Shown here piece after piece: positions 24,206-32,626 of a stretch of DNA of 45,196 bases. A model generated the notes under the pieces. That model searched no databases. It saw nothing but the letters and a program-made list of their open reading frames with translations, and was not told the origin of the DNA. Each line of letters starts with the position of its first letter. Positions within the stretch are counted from its first letter, which is position 1. The position numbers and the translations under genes are program-made. Source of the DNA: CAYVFC01 sp964450715 (GTDB taxonomy: Bacteria; Myxococcota_A; Polyangia; Polyangiales; JAFGIB01); contig CAYVFC010000058.1 in NCBI GenBank assembly GCA_964450715.1, positions 1-45,196 of the forward strand, in the 5' to 3' direction.

Positions 24206-25324
24206 ATGGGGATCTCGAAAAGAGTAAAAAGGGGTTGGGGGATTTGCCGCCGGGTGGCGTCTATCGCGACCGTCTCGGTCGTCTTGCTGGCGTGCTCGTC
24301 TGACCGCGGCTCGGGCAGCGCGGGCTTCTCGGGCGGAGCCGGAAGCGGCGGGGAGACGTCTACGGTCGCCGGCTACGGGGGAGGACCGATGTCCGGCTCC
24401 GGCGGCAGCGCCGTCTCCGGAACCGGAGTCGAGCCCGTGCCGGGCGGAGGAACGGGCGGCGCGCCGGAGGGCACGGGCGGCTCTACGGCAGGAACCGGCG
24501 GCTTACCGGCGGGAACCGGAGGCGAGGTGGCCGGCGGCGGCGCGGGCGAGACCGGCTGCGTGGCAGAGGATCCGTTCGGCGGTCCGCCGCTCCGGGACTG
24601 CGCTCTGCCGGGAGCCTGCGGACGCTGCCTCTGGGAGAAGTCCTGCGCGCTGTTCGATTTCCAGTGCGCCCGCAACGCCGATTGCGTGTGCATGGCCGAG
24701 TGCATCGGAACCTTTGGCGTGGGCGGAGTGCAGACCTGCCTAGGTCAGTGCGGTCTGACCGCGCTGCCGCCCGGCTTCGCCGAGTTCGCCAACGGCGCGG
24801 CCGACATGTGCTGGGACGAGGGCTGCGGCACCCTCGCCGAACCGTTGCAGGAGCCCGCGGGCTCGGCCGCGAGCATCGGAGCCGGCACCGACGAGAGCTG
24901 CTTCTTCGATCCGAGCCTGCGATACGATCCGTGCGGCCCGGTGCTTCAGCTGCAGAGCGCCGACGGGACCATCTGTGCGCGCATCGAGCGGCGCAACGAC
25001 GGCGACGGGAACGACATGAACACGACCTGGACGCTGCTCGACGTGCGCCTGGGCCCGCTCGGCGAGGTCTGCCACACCGACGACCCCGCGGCCCTGTGCT
25101 GGTTCTCGAGCCACCACAACTACGCCGACTGGGCCCACGCGTCCTGCGGCAACCGGCATTACGACCTGAATGTAGCCAAGAACTGCGGCCGGGAGAATAC
25201 CAACCCCTCGCCCACCTTCCGCCTCCACGTCTTCGAGAGTGCGCCGTTCGGCGGAGGATGCGCTCCGGCGGCGGACGGCCTCTGTCCCGTCGGGTCACCC
25301 ATCGAGCTGTTCCCGGTGCCGTGA
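24206..25324 (+). CDS. Lipoprotein with Cys-rich module and conserved C-terminal domain (paralogue 1)
   Basis: A 372-residue predicted lipoprotein: lipobox LLAC (Cys30), a Gly/Thr linker to about residue 115, a Cys-rich module of about 85 residues (C-x2-C then CVCMAEC, CLGQCGL), and a C-terminal domain of about 130 residues. The latter reads VLQLQSADG, ERRNDGDGN, WTLLDVRLGPLGE, CWFSSHHNYADWAHA and ends PIELFPVP. The same two modules occur in the gene at 27582-28439, with near-identical motifs. I do not recognise either module. The paired His in SSHHN and the Asp/Trp around it are the best candidates for a binding or active site. AGAGGA precedes the ATG. The dikinase-like gene follows after 38 bases. 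Confidence 0.75.
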   Translation: MGISKRVKRGWGICRRVASIATVSVVLLACSSDRGSGSAGFSGGAGSGGETSTVAGYGGGPMSGSGGSAVSGTGVEPVPGGGTGGAPEGTGGSTAGTGGLPAGTGGEVAGGGAGETGCVAEDPFGGPPLRDCALPGACGRCLWEKSCALFDFQCARNADCVCMAECIGTFGVGGVQTCLGQCGLTALPPGFAEFANGAADMCWDEGCGTLAEPLQEPAGSAASIGAGTDESCFFDPSLRYDPCGPVLQLQSADGTICARIERRNDGDGNDMNTTWTLLDVRLGPLGEVCHTDDPAALCWFSSHHNYADWAHASCGNRHYDLNVAKNCGRENTNPSPTFRLHVFESAPFGGGCAPAADGLCPVGSPIELFPVP

Positions 25325-25362
25325 GCCAACCGCTTCACGACCAGGCGGCGCGGGTCGGTGCA

Positions 25363-27558
25363 ATGAGAACCAGTTGGCTGGTCGCCCTGGTCGCGGGCCT
25401 GCTCGGATTCGGTTGCGGTCAGAAGGCGCCGCCCGACGCGCTTGCCGACGGGGGAGAGGACAAGGAGCAGGTCTGCCGTACCAGCGCGCAGACGCCCCCG
25501 TCGTCGCAGCGCGAAGCCTGGTGCGCGGACGCTGAGGCGCGCCTGGGCCGTCGCGTCTGCGTGCACGAGGTCTCGGACGCCAGGAGGTGGTCCGACATCA
25601 CCTTCGCCGCCTCGGCCATCGATCAGGAGCGAACCACCACCTATCTGGTTCCCGCTCGAGACGACGCCCGCGCGCCGCCGCTCTTCGTCGACGCGAACGC
25701 CTTCGAGGCCCCGGAGCAGTCGCTGCACTTCAAGTTCTTGACCGAGTCGGTCCCCGATCTCGAGCTGATGCAATACGAAGAGTACCTCGAGCTCATCGGC
25801 GCTTCGCCCGGCCCCGCCGGCTTCGATCCCGGGCTACGCGAGTGGTTCGCCGGAAACGTAACCGAGTACATCATTCCGGGCGGCGACAACCTGTTCGGGT
25901 TCGGTATCTGGGATCGGGGCACCGATCCGGCGGCGACCATCACCTGCGAGCAGTTCCTACGAGTTTACGAGATCGTCGCGGGACGCTTGGCGATCGAAGG
26001 CCCGGTCGCCGCGGTCCCGGCCAACGATCTGCAGCGGCAGGTGCTCTCGAGCTGCAGCGTGTGCACGCACGATCCCTCTCTCGCCCTCGACTACGAGTTC
26101 TACACCCAGGCCAAGCGATGCGGAACGGTCCGGTTGTACACGCTCGAAGAGCTCGCCGCGGCCGAGACGGCAGCCGAGTTCGGCTGGCAGGACATCCTGG
26201 TCACGGACCAGGCGCCGCTCGACATCCAGACCATCATCGCCGGGATCGTGACCGGAACCCGCCAGGGCGAGCTATCGCATCTCAACGTGCGCAGCGCCGC
26301 TCGGGGCACTCCGAACTGCTACGTCAAGCAAGCCCACGAGTTGCTGGCGCGGTGGGACGGTCAACTGGTCTCACTCGAGTGCGGTCCCTCCCGCGCGGTC
26401 GTGGTCCCAGTCACGCCGGAGGAGGCAGCGCGGTGCAACGAAGGGCTCAGACCCGAACCCGTCGAGGTGGTTGCAGCGGATCTGAACTGGAGCGAGCTGG
26501 TCCCGCTTCTCGAGCTGCCCACCGATACCGCCGAAGAACGCCGGACCGGGGTGGGGCGATTCGGCTCCAAGGGCACGAACCTCGCCGTACTTTATCAGCG
26601 TATCGATCCGGAGCTGCAGCTCACCGGATTCCTCATCCCTGCCCACTACTACGACGCCTTCGTCCGCGACAACTCCTGGTCGGTCGTTCTCGACTCGGGA
26701 ACGGAGAGGATCACCTTCGCGGAGAGCATCGACCGCCTGCTCGACGACCCAGCCTTCCTAAACGACGGAGCCGTGCGCCGCGACCGGCTCGCCGCTCTGC
26801 AGGCGGCGATGGAGAGCGCTCCCTGTGATCGGGCACTCGTCTCAGCCATCGAGGCCGCTGTACGGGCGACCTACGACGGCCGGGACGACGTCATGGTGCG
26901 GTTTCGCAGCAGCAGTAACGCCGAAGACGCGCTTCGCTTCAACGGGGCGGGCCTGTACGATTCGACCAGCGTCTGCCTGGCCGACGAGAACGACGGGGAC
27001 GCCTCGGGGCCCAGTCGCTGCGATCCCGACCAGACGAACGAGCGCGACGTCTGCCGGGGTCTGCGGCGCGTCTGGGCCTCATTGTGGAACCGAAAAGCCT
27101 TCGAGGAGCGGGCCTGGTACGGTATCGATCACCGACAGGTCGCCATGGGGATCCTGGTCAATACCAGGACCAAGGGGGAGCTGGCCAACATCGTCGCCTT
27201 TTCGGGCAACCCCCTGTTACGAGGCGACCGGCGCTATCTCGTCAACGCGCAGGCGGGCGAGCTGGACGTGGTGGCGGCGGTGCCGGGGGTATGGCCGGAG
27301 AAGGATCTGTTGACGCTCGAGAACGGGTCGGTCACGCGGATCGAGCGCGCCCGGGGATCGACCGAGCTGGCCGAAGGGGAGTTCGTGCTCGACGACGCGC
27401 GCCTACGGGAGCTGGGCGAGGCTCTCTCGACCATCGTCGACGTCTACCCGATAGACGCCGACCTGCTTCCGACCGTCAGGGTGCTGCTCGATACAGAGTG
27501 GAAGCTCCGATCCGACGGACGCCTGGCGATCAAGCAGGTCCGTCCCTTCATCGAGTAG
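25363..27558 (+). CDS. Lipoprotein with glucan-water-dikinase-like phosphohistidine and ATP-grasp domains
   Basis: A 731-residue predicted lipoprotein (lipobox GFGC, Cys18). Residues 20-290 are not recognised. A mobile phosphohistidine domain follows with the motif GELSHLNVRSAARGTPNCYV, His306. After it comes an ATP-grasp/PPDK-N-like domain: GRFGSKGTNLAVL (about 398-410), RSSSNAED and FNGAGLYDS (about 513-533), LRRVWASLWNRKAF (about 567-580), ending IKQVRPFIE. PEP synthase and PPDK have the ATP domain first; the order here, and the VWAS-x-WN motif, fit glucan/phosphoglucan water dikinases. An export signal on an ATP-dependent enzyme is paradoxical. ATG 25363 begins a clean signal peptide; the frame is open to 24664 only as an overlap with the upstream gene. 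Confidence 0.75.
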   Translation: MRTSWLVALVAGLLGFGCGQKAPPDALADGGEDKEQVCRTSAQTPPSSQREAWCADAEARLGRRVCVHEVSDARRWSDITFAASAIDQERTTTYLVPARDDARAPPLFVDANAFEAPEQSLHFKFLTESVPDLELMQYEEYLELIGASPGPAGFDPGLREWFAGNVTEYIIPGGDNLFGFGIWDRGTDPAATITCEQFLRVYEIVAGRLAIEGPVAAVPANDLQRQVLSSCSVCTHDPSLALDYEFYTQAKRCGTVRLYTLEELAAAETAAEFGWQDILVTDQAPLDIQTIIAGIVTGTRQGELSHLNVRSAARGTPNCYVKQAHELLARWDGQLVSLECGPSRAVVVPVTPEEAARCNEGLRPEPVEVVAADLNWSELVPLLELPTDTAEERRTGVGRFGSKGTNLAVLYQRIDPELQLTGFLIPAHYYDAFVRDNSWSVVLDSGTERITFAESIDRLLDDPAFLNDGAVRRDRLAALQAAMESAPCDRALVSAIEAAVRATYDGRDDVMVRFRSSSNAEDALRFNGAGLYDSTSVCLADENDGDASGPSRCDPDQTNERDVCRGLRRVWASLWNRKAFEERAWYGIDHRQVAMGILVNTRTKGELANIVAFSGNPLLRGDRRYLVNAQAGELDVVAAVPGVWPEKDLLTLENGSVTRIERARGSTELAEGEFVLDDARLRELGEALSTIVDVYPIDADLLPTVRVLLDTEWKLRSDGRLAIKQVRPFIE

Positions 27559-27581
27559 CCCGAATCCCCGCCGATCGCCGT

Positions 27582-28439
27582 TCAAGAAGGAAACGGAAAT
27601 AGCTCGATGGGCCCTGCGATCAAACCGCTTCCGTCGGCCAGCGGAGCGCACACGCCCGGATCGACCGGCCCTTGTTCGAAGACCCAGAGCTCGTAGGTGC
27701 GGGCGCCGCCGTGCCCGTCCTCGTGCAGCTGCAGATCGAAGCGCCGGCTGCCGGTCCAGGCGTGGGCCCAGTCGGAGAAATTATGGTGGCTCGAGTACCA
27801 GCAGATGGCGGAGGGATCGTCGACCAGGAAGGCCTCGCCGAGCGGACCCACCCTGATCTCGAGCAGCGTCCACTTCGTGTTGGCCAGGCTGCCCTGGCCG
27901 TCGTTACGCCGTTGCAGCCGGACGCACAGGTCCTGGTCTGTGCTTTGCAGCTGAAGGATCTCGCCGTCCGCGTTAAAGACCATCTCGGGATCGAAGCCAC
28001 AATCCGGCTGATCCCCTCCTCCAATACCGGCCCTACCGGACGAGCCGCCCGCGCCGGCCTCGGTCGGCGAAGCCCCGGAGCCGGCGACCGGTTCAACCGT
28101 GTATCCGGAAGGCACAGAGCATTCGTCCGAATCCGGGCAGGCGGTGGCCACGCACTGCTGCACCGGCAGGTAACCGGTCGGCCGCTCGGCCAGACCGCAC
28201 TGCTCGAGACAGCCGCCCACGCCCGGGATCCCCTCCCTGCCCACGCAATCGGCCACGCAGGCGCAGCCGGCGTCCCGCTCGCAGTACGCCAGCAGGTCGG
28301 AGCACTTCTCCCGCTGGCAATCGGCGCAGGTCTCGTCCGAGCAGCAGCAGAGCAGGAAGAGCGCGCCGGCCATCAGCAACGGCACTGGCACCATGGGGTT
28401 TGTCTTCAGCTTCGACTTCGATACGCGGCTTGGATACAT
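27582..28439 (-). CDS. Lipoprotein with Cys-rich module and conserved C-terminal domain (paralogue 2)
   Basis: A 285-residue predicted lipoprotein with a signal ending LFLLCCCSDE (three adjacent Cys, so the lipidated one is uncertain). The Cys-rich module comes first (CADCQREKC, CACVADCVG, CLEQCGL), then a Gly/Ser linker at about 118-145, then the C-terminal domain: ILQLQSTDQD, RRNDGQGS, WTLLEIRVGPLGEAF, CWYSSHHNFSDWAHA, ending PIELFPFPS. It is a clear paralogue of the gene at 24206, but the linker sits between the modules rather than before them. It is convergent with the dikinase-like gene, 23 bases apart. GAGGGGAG lies five bases ahead of ATG 28439. Confidence 0.75.
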   Translation of the reverse strand: MYPSRVSKSKLKTNPMVPVPLLMAGALFLLCCCSDETCADCQREKCSDLLAYCERDAGCACVADCVGREGIPGVGGCLEQCGLAERPTGYLPVQQCVATACPDSDECSVPSGYTVEPVAGSGASPTEAGAGGSSGRAGIGGGDQPDCGFDPEMVFNADGEILQLQSTDQDLCVRLQRRNDGQGSLANTKWTLLEIRVGPLGEAFLVDDPSAICWYSSHHNFSDWAHAWTGSRRFDLQLHEDGHGGARTYELWVFEQGPVDPGVCAPLADGSGLIAGPIELFPFPS

Positions 28440-28754
28440 TGGTACTCCCCTCGCAGACCCGCTCTATAGAATACCGAAAAGCGCCCGACCTTTCACAGGT
28501 TACCCGGCAAAGAGGTCGCCGGGGTCAGAGAGGTTCCGTCGAACGCTCTCGGAGCGCCGGATAGACGTGGCCGGGTTCATTCGAGGCCGTCAGCCGCGTA
28601 CAAGAAGATTACTAAAAAATACGGTTTTCGTCGAAAGGGATTGATGTAAATCTCGATGTCATCGTCTGAGATGGCGAAGGTGCGCCCTGTCGCTGGTCTG
28701 TCTTGGCGGGGGCTTACTTGTTCAATAATCTGCCGTTCAGGAGGGAGGATAGGA
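28440..28754. other. Divergent intergenic region
   Basis: This separates two lipoprotein genes reading away from each other and should contain both promoters. The middle (about 28605-28660) is AT-rich. I see no convincing -10/-35 pair, palindrome or gene. Confidence 0.45.
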
Positions 28755-29456
28755 ATGGAGCGAACAATAAGAACCTGCCTGATCCTGGCTTTGTGCCTAG
28801 GCACAGCCGCAACAGGATGTTCTCAGGCGCATATGGTGGTCCCGCCCGATGTGGCAAAAAACACGGAGCAAATCAACATAACCGACCGAAGCGCTTTCAA
28901 GGGTGCGCTGGCTGACGAGGACTTCAAAATGGGTCCCTACGAGGTGGCCGAGGTTGACAGGGACTGGAGCCACGGTTCGAGTATCTCGGCACTCGGTTTC
29001 TCTAAAGGCTCAACCAAAGGTGGATATGCTTTTCAGCTCAAAACCAAGGCCGGTGTTCTCCGTGGCGAGTGTGCTACCGAGGCCAAGGATACAGGCTTTA
29101 GCCTTGGCGGTGGGGTAAGCTTCAGCAACCAGGTGGCAAAGCTAGGCTGTACGTGCAGCGGTGACGACGGAAGTTCCTCGGTAGTCATCTCGGCGCAAAC
29201 GGCTGAAAACTACGCTGGTGAGTTGAAAACCCGCGCCTCGTCATACGCCATCGAGGCAATTTATGAACGTGAAGGCGGTCTCAGCGGTTCTGACCCTACG
29301 GGCTATCGCGTAGACGGTGACGGGCCGGCTGGCGCGGTCGAGGTTATCGGGGATGGAAGGATTTGGCTTCATCGCGACCTTGACGAGGAAGAGCGTACGG
29401 ATATGGCCTGTCTGTTCGCCGGGCTGCTTCTGTATATGCCCCCGAAGGACGACTGA
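28755..29456 (+). CDS. Lipoprotein of unknown function
   Basis: A 233-residue predicted lipoprotein with lipobox TAATGC (Cys22). There is no Gly-rich linker, unlike its neighbours. The mature part is beta-rich (YAFQLKTKAGVLRGEC, FSLGGGVSFSNQVAKLGCTC, IYEREGGLSGSDPTGYRV) and ends in a helix, ERTDMACLFAGLLLY. Four cysteines after the lipidated one could form two disulfides. ATG 28755 is set by the SD-rich stretch immediately upstream (GGAGGGAGGATAGGA); the frame is open to 28656 without other support. No family recognised. It is convergent with the DUF4832 gene. Confidence 0.7.
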   Translation: MERTIRTCLILALCLGTAATGCSQAHMVVPPDVAKNTEQINITDRSAFKGALADEDFKMGPYEVAEVDRDWSHGSSISALGFSKGSTKGGYAFQLKTKAGVLRGECATEAKDTGFSLGGGVSFSNQVAKLGCTCSGDDGSSSVVISAQTAENYAGELKTRASSYAIEAIYEREGGLSGSDPTGYRVDGDGPAGAVEVIGDGRIWLHRDLDEEERTDMACLFAGLLLYMPPKDD

Positions 29457-29546
29457 TCGCGCCGTAAGGCCTGGCTTGCTCGGCAACGTCGCGGTACTGT
29501 GAGCCCGAAACCGTGAAGTCCACCACCAGGGGGAAGTGAGAGGTTC

Positions 29547-31145
29547 CTACGGCTCGAGAACGGCAACCAGTTCGCCGGCGTCAGGCGCGCTATCGCCGGG
29601 CGCACCGGCGTCCACCTGGACCGTAGCCAGCTGGTTATAGCCGCCTGCAGCCACCCAAACGTCCTGGTTGGCAAACCGTATTGCGTACTCGGGCCGATCG
29701 GCGATGGAGGCTTCGGCGTCCGGCAAGGCGAGCCCCAGCCTGTAGTCGCCAAAGGGGACGCCGCTGGGAAGCTGGACGCTCAAGCGCAGCAAGACCGTCT
29801 GACCTGGTAACCACCAGCGCGGGTCAACTCCAGCAACCGCCGCGCGATAACTACCGCCCGTGCCGTCCAGCACCACCTCCAGAGGCCGAGGATTGATGGG
29901 CGCGGCCCAGCCCACATTCTCGAGATCCACCTCCAGGACAAATGCGCCGCCAGGACGTAACGAGTCAGGCACCCGGGCTTGCTGCAGCACAAGGCGATAC
30001 CCCATTAGACGTTTGATCTGGTCGTAGCATCCATCAGAGATCCAGCGGTCGATGACACCCGTATGGTAATCGCGATTCAGGTAACTCCAGTGCAGGCGCT
30101 CCATTTCGGCGAGCGCGCTGCTGCACAGGCTCCGGTCGTGAACCGAGCAGGTCTCGCCGCCGATGGGCACGTAAAGAGTGTCCTGTTCCAGATAGGTCTT
30201 CCACTGCTCGACCTGTCCGTCCGGATAGGTGCCCACGTCCGTATCGCTGGAAAGGAAGCAGTCGTTGTGATGGCCGGTGCGCGCGGCATGGCTGCCGTCA
30301 AAGGCCTGATTCTCGGCTAGGGGGCCGCCGTACATCTCGTCCTTGTGGGGCGGATAGCGAAGGTGAACCGTGCGCGAGGCTGGAATGGCGTCCAGCAAGG
30401 CCTCGAAAATGTCCTTGCGGTCTTGAGGATCGTCCAGCAGGTCGTTGGTGGAGGTGTGCCACTCGCCCCAGGCCCCGATAAAACCGGCCTGTGCCGCGGC
30501 GATCACGTCCACGTTCGACTGGAGATAAGGAGCCACCTGGCCGATATGCTCCAGAACACGCGATTTGGACGCGTCAGGCTCGGAGTCGGGATAGGGCCCG
30601 AAATTGTAGGCGAAGCGCACGATGACCTTGACGCCCGCGTTGCGAGCCGCGGATAATCCCCGGTCCATGTTGTCCAGAAGACCCTGGGCAATGGGTGCGT
30701 TGCGATAGTCATCGAGTCTAACGTAGCTATACACCAGGGAGTAGCCGTCGCTGTAGACCCAGTTCAAGTTTGTATCTTCAACGATATCCGTATAGCGATA
30801 AAAGCCGCGCTCTGGATTGTTGAACTCCTCGTTGCTTTCCGTAAAGCTCACGCTATGAGTAGGCGCCAGCTCGAAGTCCGGAGGCAGACTGCCGCCTGTG
30901 CCGCCCGTGCCTCCCGTTCCGCCTCTACCGCTGCCACCGCCAGTTCCGCCAGTTCCGCCAGTTCCGCCAGTTCCGCCAGTTCCGCCGGTGCCGCCGATGC
31001 CGCCACTACCCCCCGTGGCAGGCTCGCCGCCGGCACCTGATGCATCTTCATCCGACGGCGAACCTTTGTCGCTGGAGCAGGCCCCCAGGATTCCGGGCAT
31101 GTATCCTATCAGCACCAGCGCGGACAACACGGTTATTCGAGCCAT
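29547..31145 (-). CDS. DUF4874/DUF4832 lipoprotein with Gly-Thr linker
   Basis: A 532-residue predicted lipoprotein: lipobox ILGAC (Cys22), a linker of (GGT)n type to about residue 87, then a two-domain body. Residues 105-270 match the DUF4874 pattern, a TIM-barrel-like fold with FNNPERGFYRYTD, GVKVIVRFAYNFG and GFIGAWGEWH. Residues 280-500 fit DUF4832, ending in a beta sandwich. These domain pairs occur in secreted proteins and are thought, by fold, to be related to glycosidases; Glu in GEWH is a possible catalytic residue. Its start overlaps the 3' end of the metallophosphoesterase gene by 13 bases, so the pair is translationally coupled. Confidence 0.82.
   Translation of the reverse strand: MARITVLSALVLIGYMPGILGACSSDKGSPSDEDASGAGGEPATGGSGGIGGTGGTGGTGGTGGTGGTGGGSGRGGTGGTGGTGGSLPPDFELAPTHSVSFTESNEEFNNPERGFYRYTDIVEDTNLNWVYSDGYSLVYSYVRLDDYRNAPIAQGLLDNMDRGLSAARNAGVKVIVRFAYNFGPYPDSEPDASKSRVLEHIGQVAPYLQSNVDVIAAAQAGFIGAWGEWHTSTNDLLDDPQDRKDIFEALLDAIPASRTVHLRYPPHKDEMYGGPLAENQAFDGSHAARTGHHNDCFLSSDTDVGTYPDGQVEQWKTYLEQDTLYVPIGGETCSVHDRSLCSSALAEMERLHWSYLNRDYHTGVIDRWISDGCYDQIKRLMGYRLVLQQARVPDSLRPGGAFVLEVDLENVGWAAPINPRPLEVVLDGTGGSYRAAVAGVDPRWWLPGQTVLLRLSVQLPSGVPFGDYRLGLALPDAEASIADRPEYAIRFANQDVWVAAGGYNQLATVQVDAGAPGDSAPDAGELVAVLEP
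30942..30986 (-). repeat. Five tandem 9-base repeats in the linker of the DUF4832 gene
   Basis: AGTTCCGCC on the plus strand is repeated five times without mismatch, with degenerate copies on both sides. It encodes Gly-Gly-Thr units. The unit is a multiple of three, so slippage would change linker length without breaking the frame. Confidence 0.85.
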
Positions 31146-32431
31146 TGGCTTGTTTTCTTTCTCTCACGCGATAGGACAAACAAAGCCAAATTTTCGAGAT
31201 CGAGCGTAGATGAAGGGGCAGGTGTTGTCGAGGAGGTCTTGTCCTCGAAGGCGACGTCGATCACGATCACCTCGGATACGCTGTTGGTACGGACCGGTGG
31301 ACCCCAGATGCCGGCGCCGCAGGAGACGTAGTAGTGGGTGTCGCCCTTGCGGAGATAGCCCCAGTCCTGCTCGTAGACGAGGGCGGTGATGAGCTGGAAG
31401 GGCCAGAGCTGGGCGTTGTGGGTGTGGCCCGATACCTGTAGGTCGACCTTCTGGCGACGGGCCGCGTCGAGGTCGATCGGGGTGTGGTCCATGAGGATGA
31501 CAGGTAGCGACCGGTCGACGCCGGCGAGGATCTCGGACAGCGGCGCGCGCTTGCCCGCACCGCTGTCGTCCATACGGTCGCGGGAGCGGTCCTCGCGCCC
31601 TGCTAGGTAGAAGCCGTCTCGGGTTTCGATGACCCGGTCGCGCAGCATGGCTACGCCGCAGGCTTCGAGAAAAGGGACGCTCTTGTCGGCGCCCACGATG
31701 AACTCGTGATTGCCGGTCGAGCCGTACACGCCCAGCCGCGCCTCGATGCTGTCGAGCAGGCGGCAGATCTCGGGGTGGGTCCCAGGCCGCAGGTGCTCGT
31801 CCACCACGTCGCCCGGCAGCAGCACCAGGTCGGCCTGCTGGGCGTTGAGGGCCGCGACGATGGGAGCCAGGCGCGCGGGGCCCACGACCGTACCCAGGTG
31901 GATGTCCGAGGCCATGGCGATGCGGAGCCTGGCCGGCTCGAAGGGCTTGTTCACCGCGATTTCCACCGTCCGTACGCCTGTCCGCAGGGCATTGAGATAG
32001 CCCACGAGGTTGGCCAGGGTTACGACCGTCACCACGGCGGCAGCGGTGGTCATCCGTACGCGCGCGCGCTTCTGTTCCTCCGCCCAGCTGGCGGGAAAGT
32101 AGCCAAAGGCGCGGTTGCCGAGCCGCGCGAGATCGATCGCCAGGCAGGCGAGCAAGAAGTAGGGAGCGAACCCCAGCCAGATAGAACCGATCCAGGCCAG
32201 CGGCGCGAGCACCCACCCCTTGCCCGCGAAGTCGAGGTTGTCGACCGTGCGGTACAGGACGTAGCCGCTGGCCAGGAACAGGGCGAGAGCAACGTACCAG
32301 CGCTTCAGCCGCCGGAGCCGCGGGTGTGACCGCAGCGCCTGCCAGCCTCGACGGAAGATATAGGTGTTGGCCGAACCCCAGACCGCGAGGAAGACCGAGA
32401 AGAAGATGAGAAAGGAGAGCCAGCGGGGCAT
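31133..32431 (-). CDS. Membrane-anchored metallophosphoesterase
   Basis: A 432-residue protein with about four N-terminal membrane helices (to about residue 150) and a calcineurin-like phosphoesterase domain. The two-metal motifs are all present in order: ASDIHLG (D-x-H), LLPGDVVDE (GD), STGNHEF (GNHE), MDHTP and SGHTHNAQ (GHxH). Such proteins, for example the YkuE/YaeI types, hydrolyse phospholipid-linked or nucleotide substrates such as UDP-diacylglucosamine. The true substrate here is not known. ATG 32431 begins a natural hydrophobic N-terminus; the frame runs open to 32881, but that overlaps the opposite-strand methyltransferase. The last codons overlap the next gene. Confidence 0.85.
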   Translation of the reverse strand: MPRWLSFLIFFSVFLAVWGSANTYIFRRGWQALRSHPRLRRLKRWYVALALFLASGYVLYRTVDNLDFAGKGWVLAPLAWIGSIWLGFAPYFLLACLAIDLARLGNRAFGYFPASWAEEQKRARVRMTTAAAVVTVVTLANLVGYLNALRTGVRTVEIAVNKPFEPARLRIAMASDIHLGTVVGPARLAPIVAALNAQQADLVLLPGDVVDEHLRPGTHPEICRLLDSIEARLGVYGSTGNHEFIVGADKSVPFLEACGVAMLRDRVIETRDGFYLAGREDRSRDRMDDSGAGKRAPLSEILAGVDRSLPVILMDHTPIDLDAARRQKVDLQVSGHTHNAQLWPFQLITALVYEQDWGYLRKGDTHYYVSCGAGIWGPPVRTNSVSEVIVIDVAFEDKTSSTTPAPSSTLDLENLALFVLSRERKKTSQWLE

Positions 32432-32626
32432 GACGGTGTCATTTCCGGAGGCCGGTAGTATAGCAAGCGCGGGTTGGTGCGCCGCCCCTGGATCGCGGGC
32501 GAGACGGCGGCCGACCCGACGGACCGCAGGCGTCGTTCTCGACGCGGCCGCTTGGCGCTGCAGGGATTCCTTTCTCCTTTTAAAAGGAAGATACTCGACC
32601 GCGGCTATTGCGGCCGGATCGCGAAC

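Noticed and set aside
24664..25362. N-terminal extension of the dikinase-like protein
   Set aside because: The frame is open, but this part overlaps the paralogue lipoprotein in another frame and reads as Arg-rich shadow. ATG 25363 starts a clean lipoprotein signal.
30942..30986. CRISPR-like array
   Set aside because: The repeats are 9 bases with no spacers and encode Gly-Gly-Thr in frame; this is a coding minisatellite.
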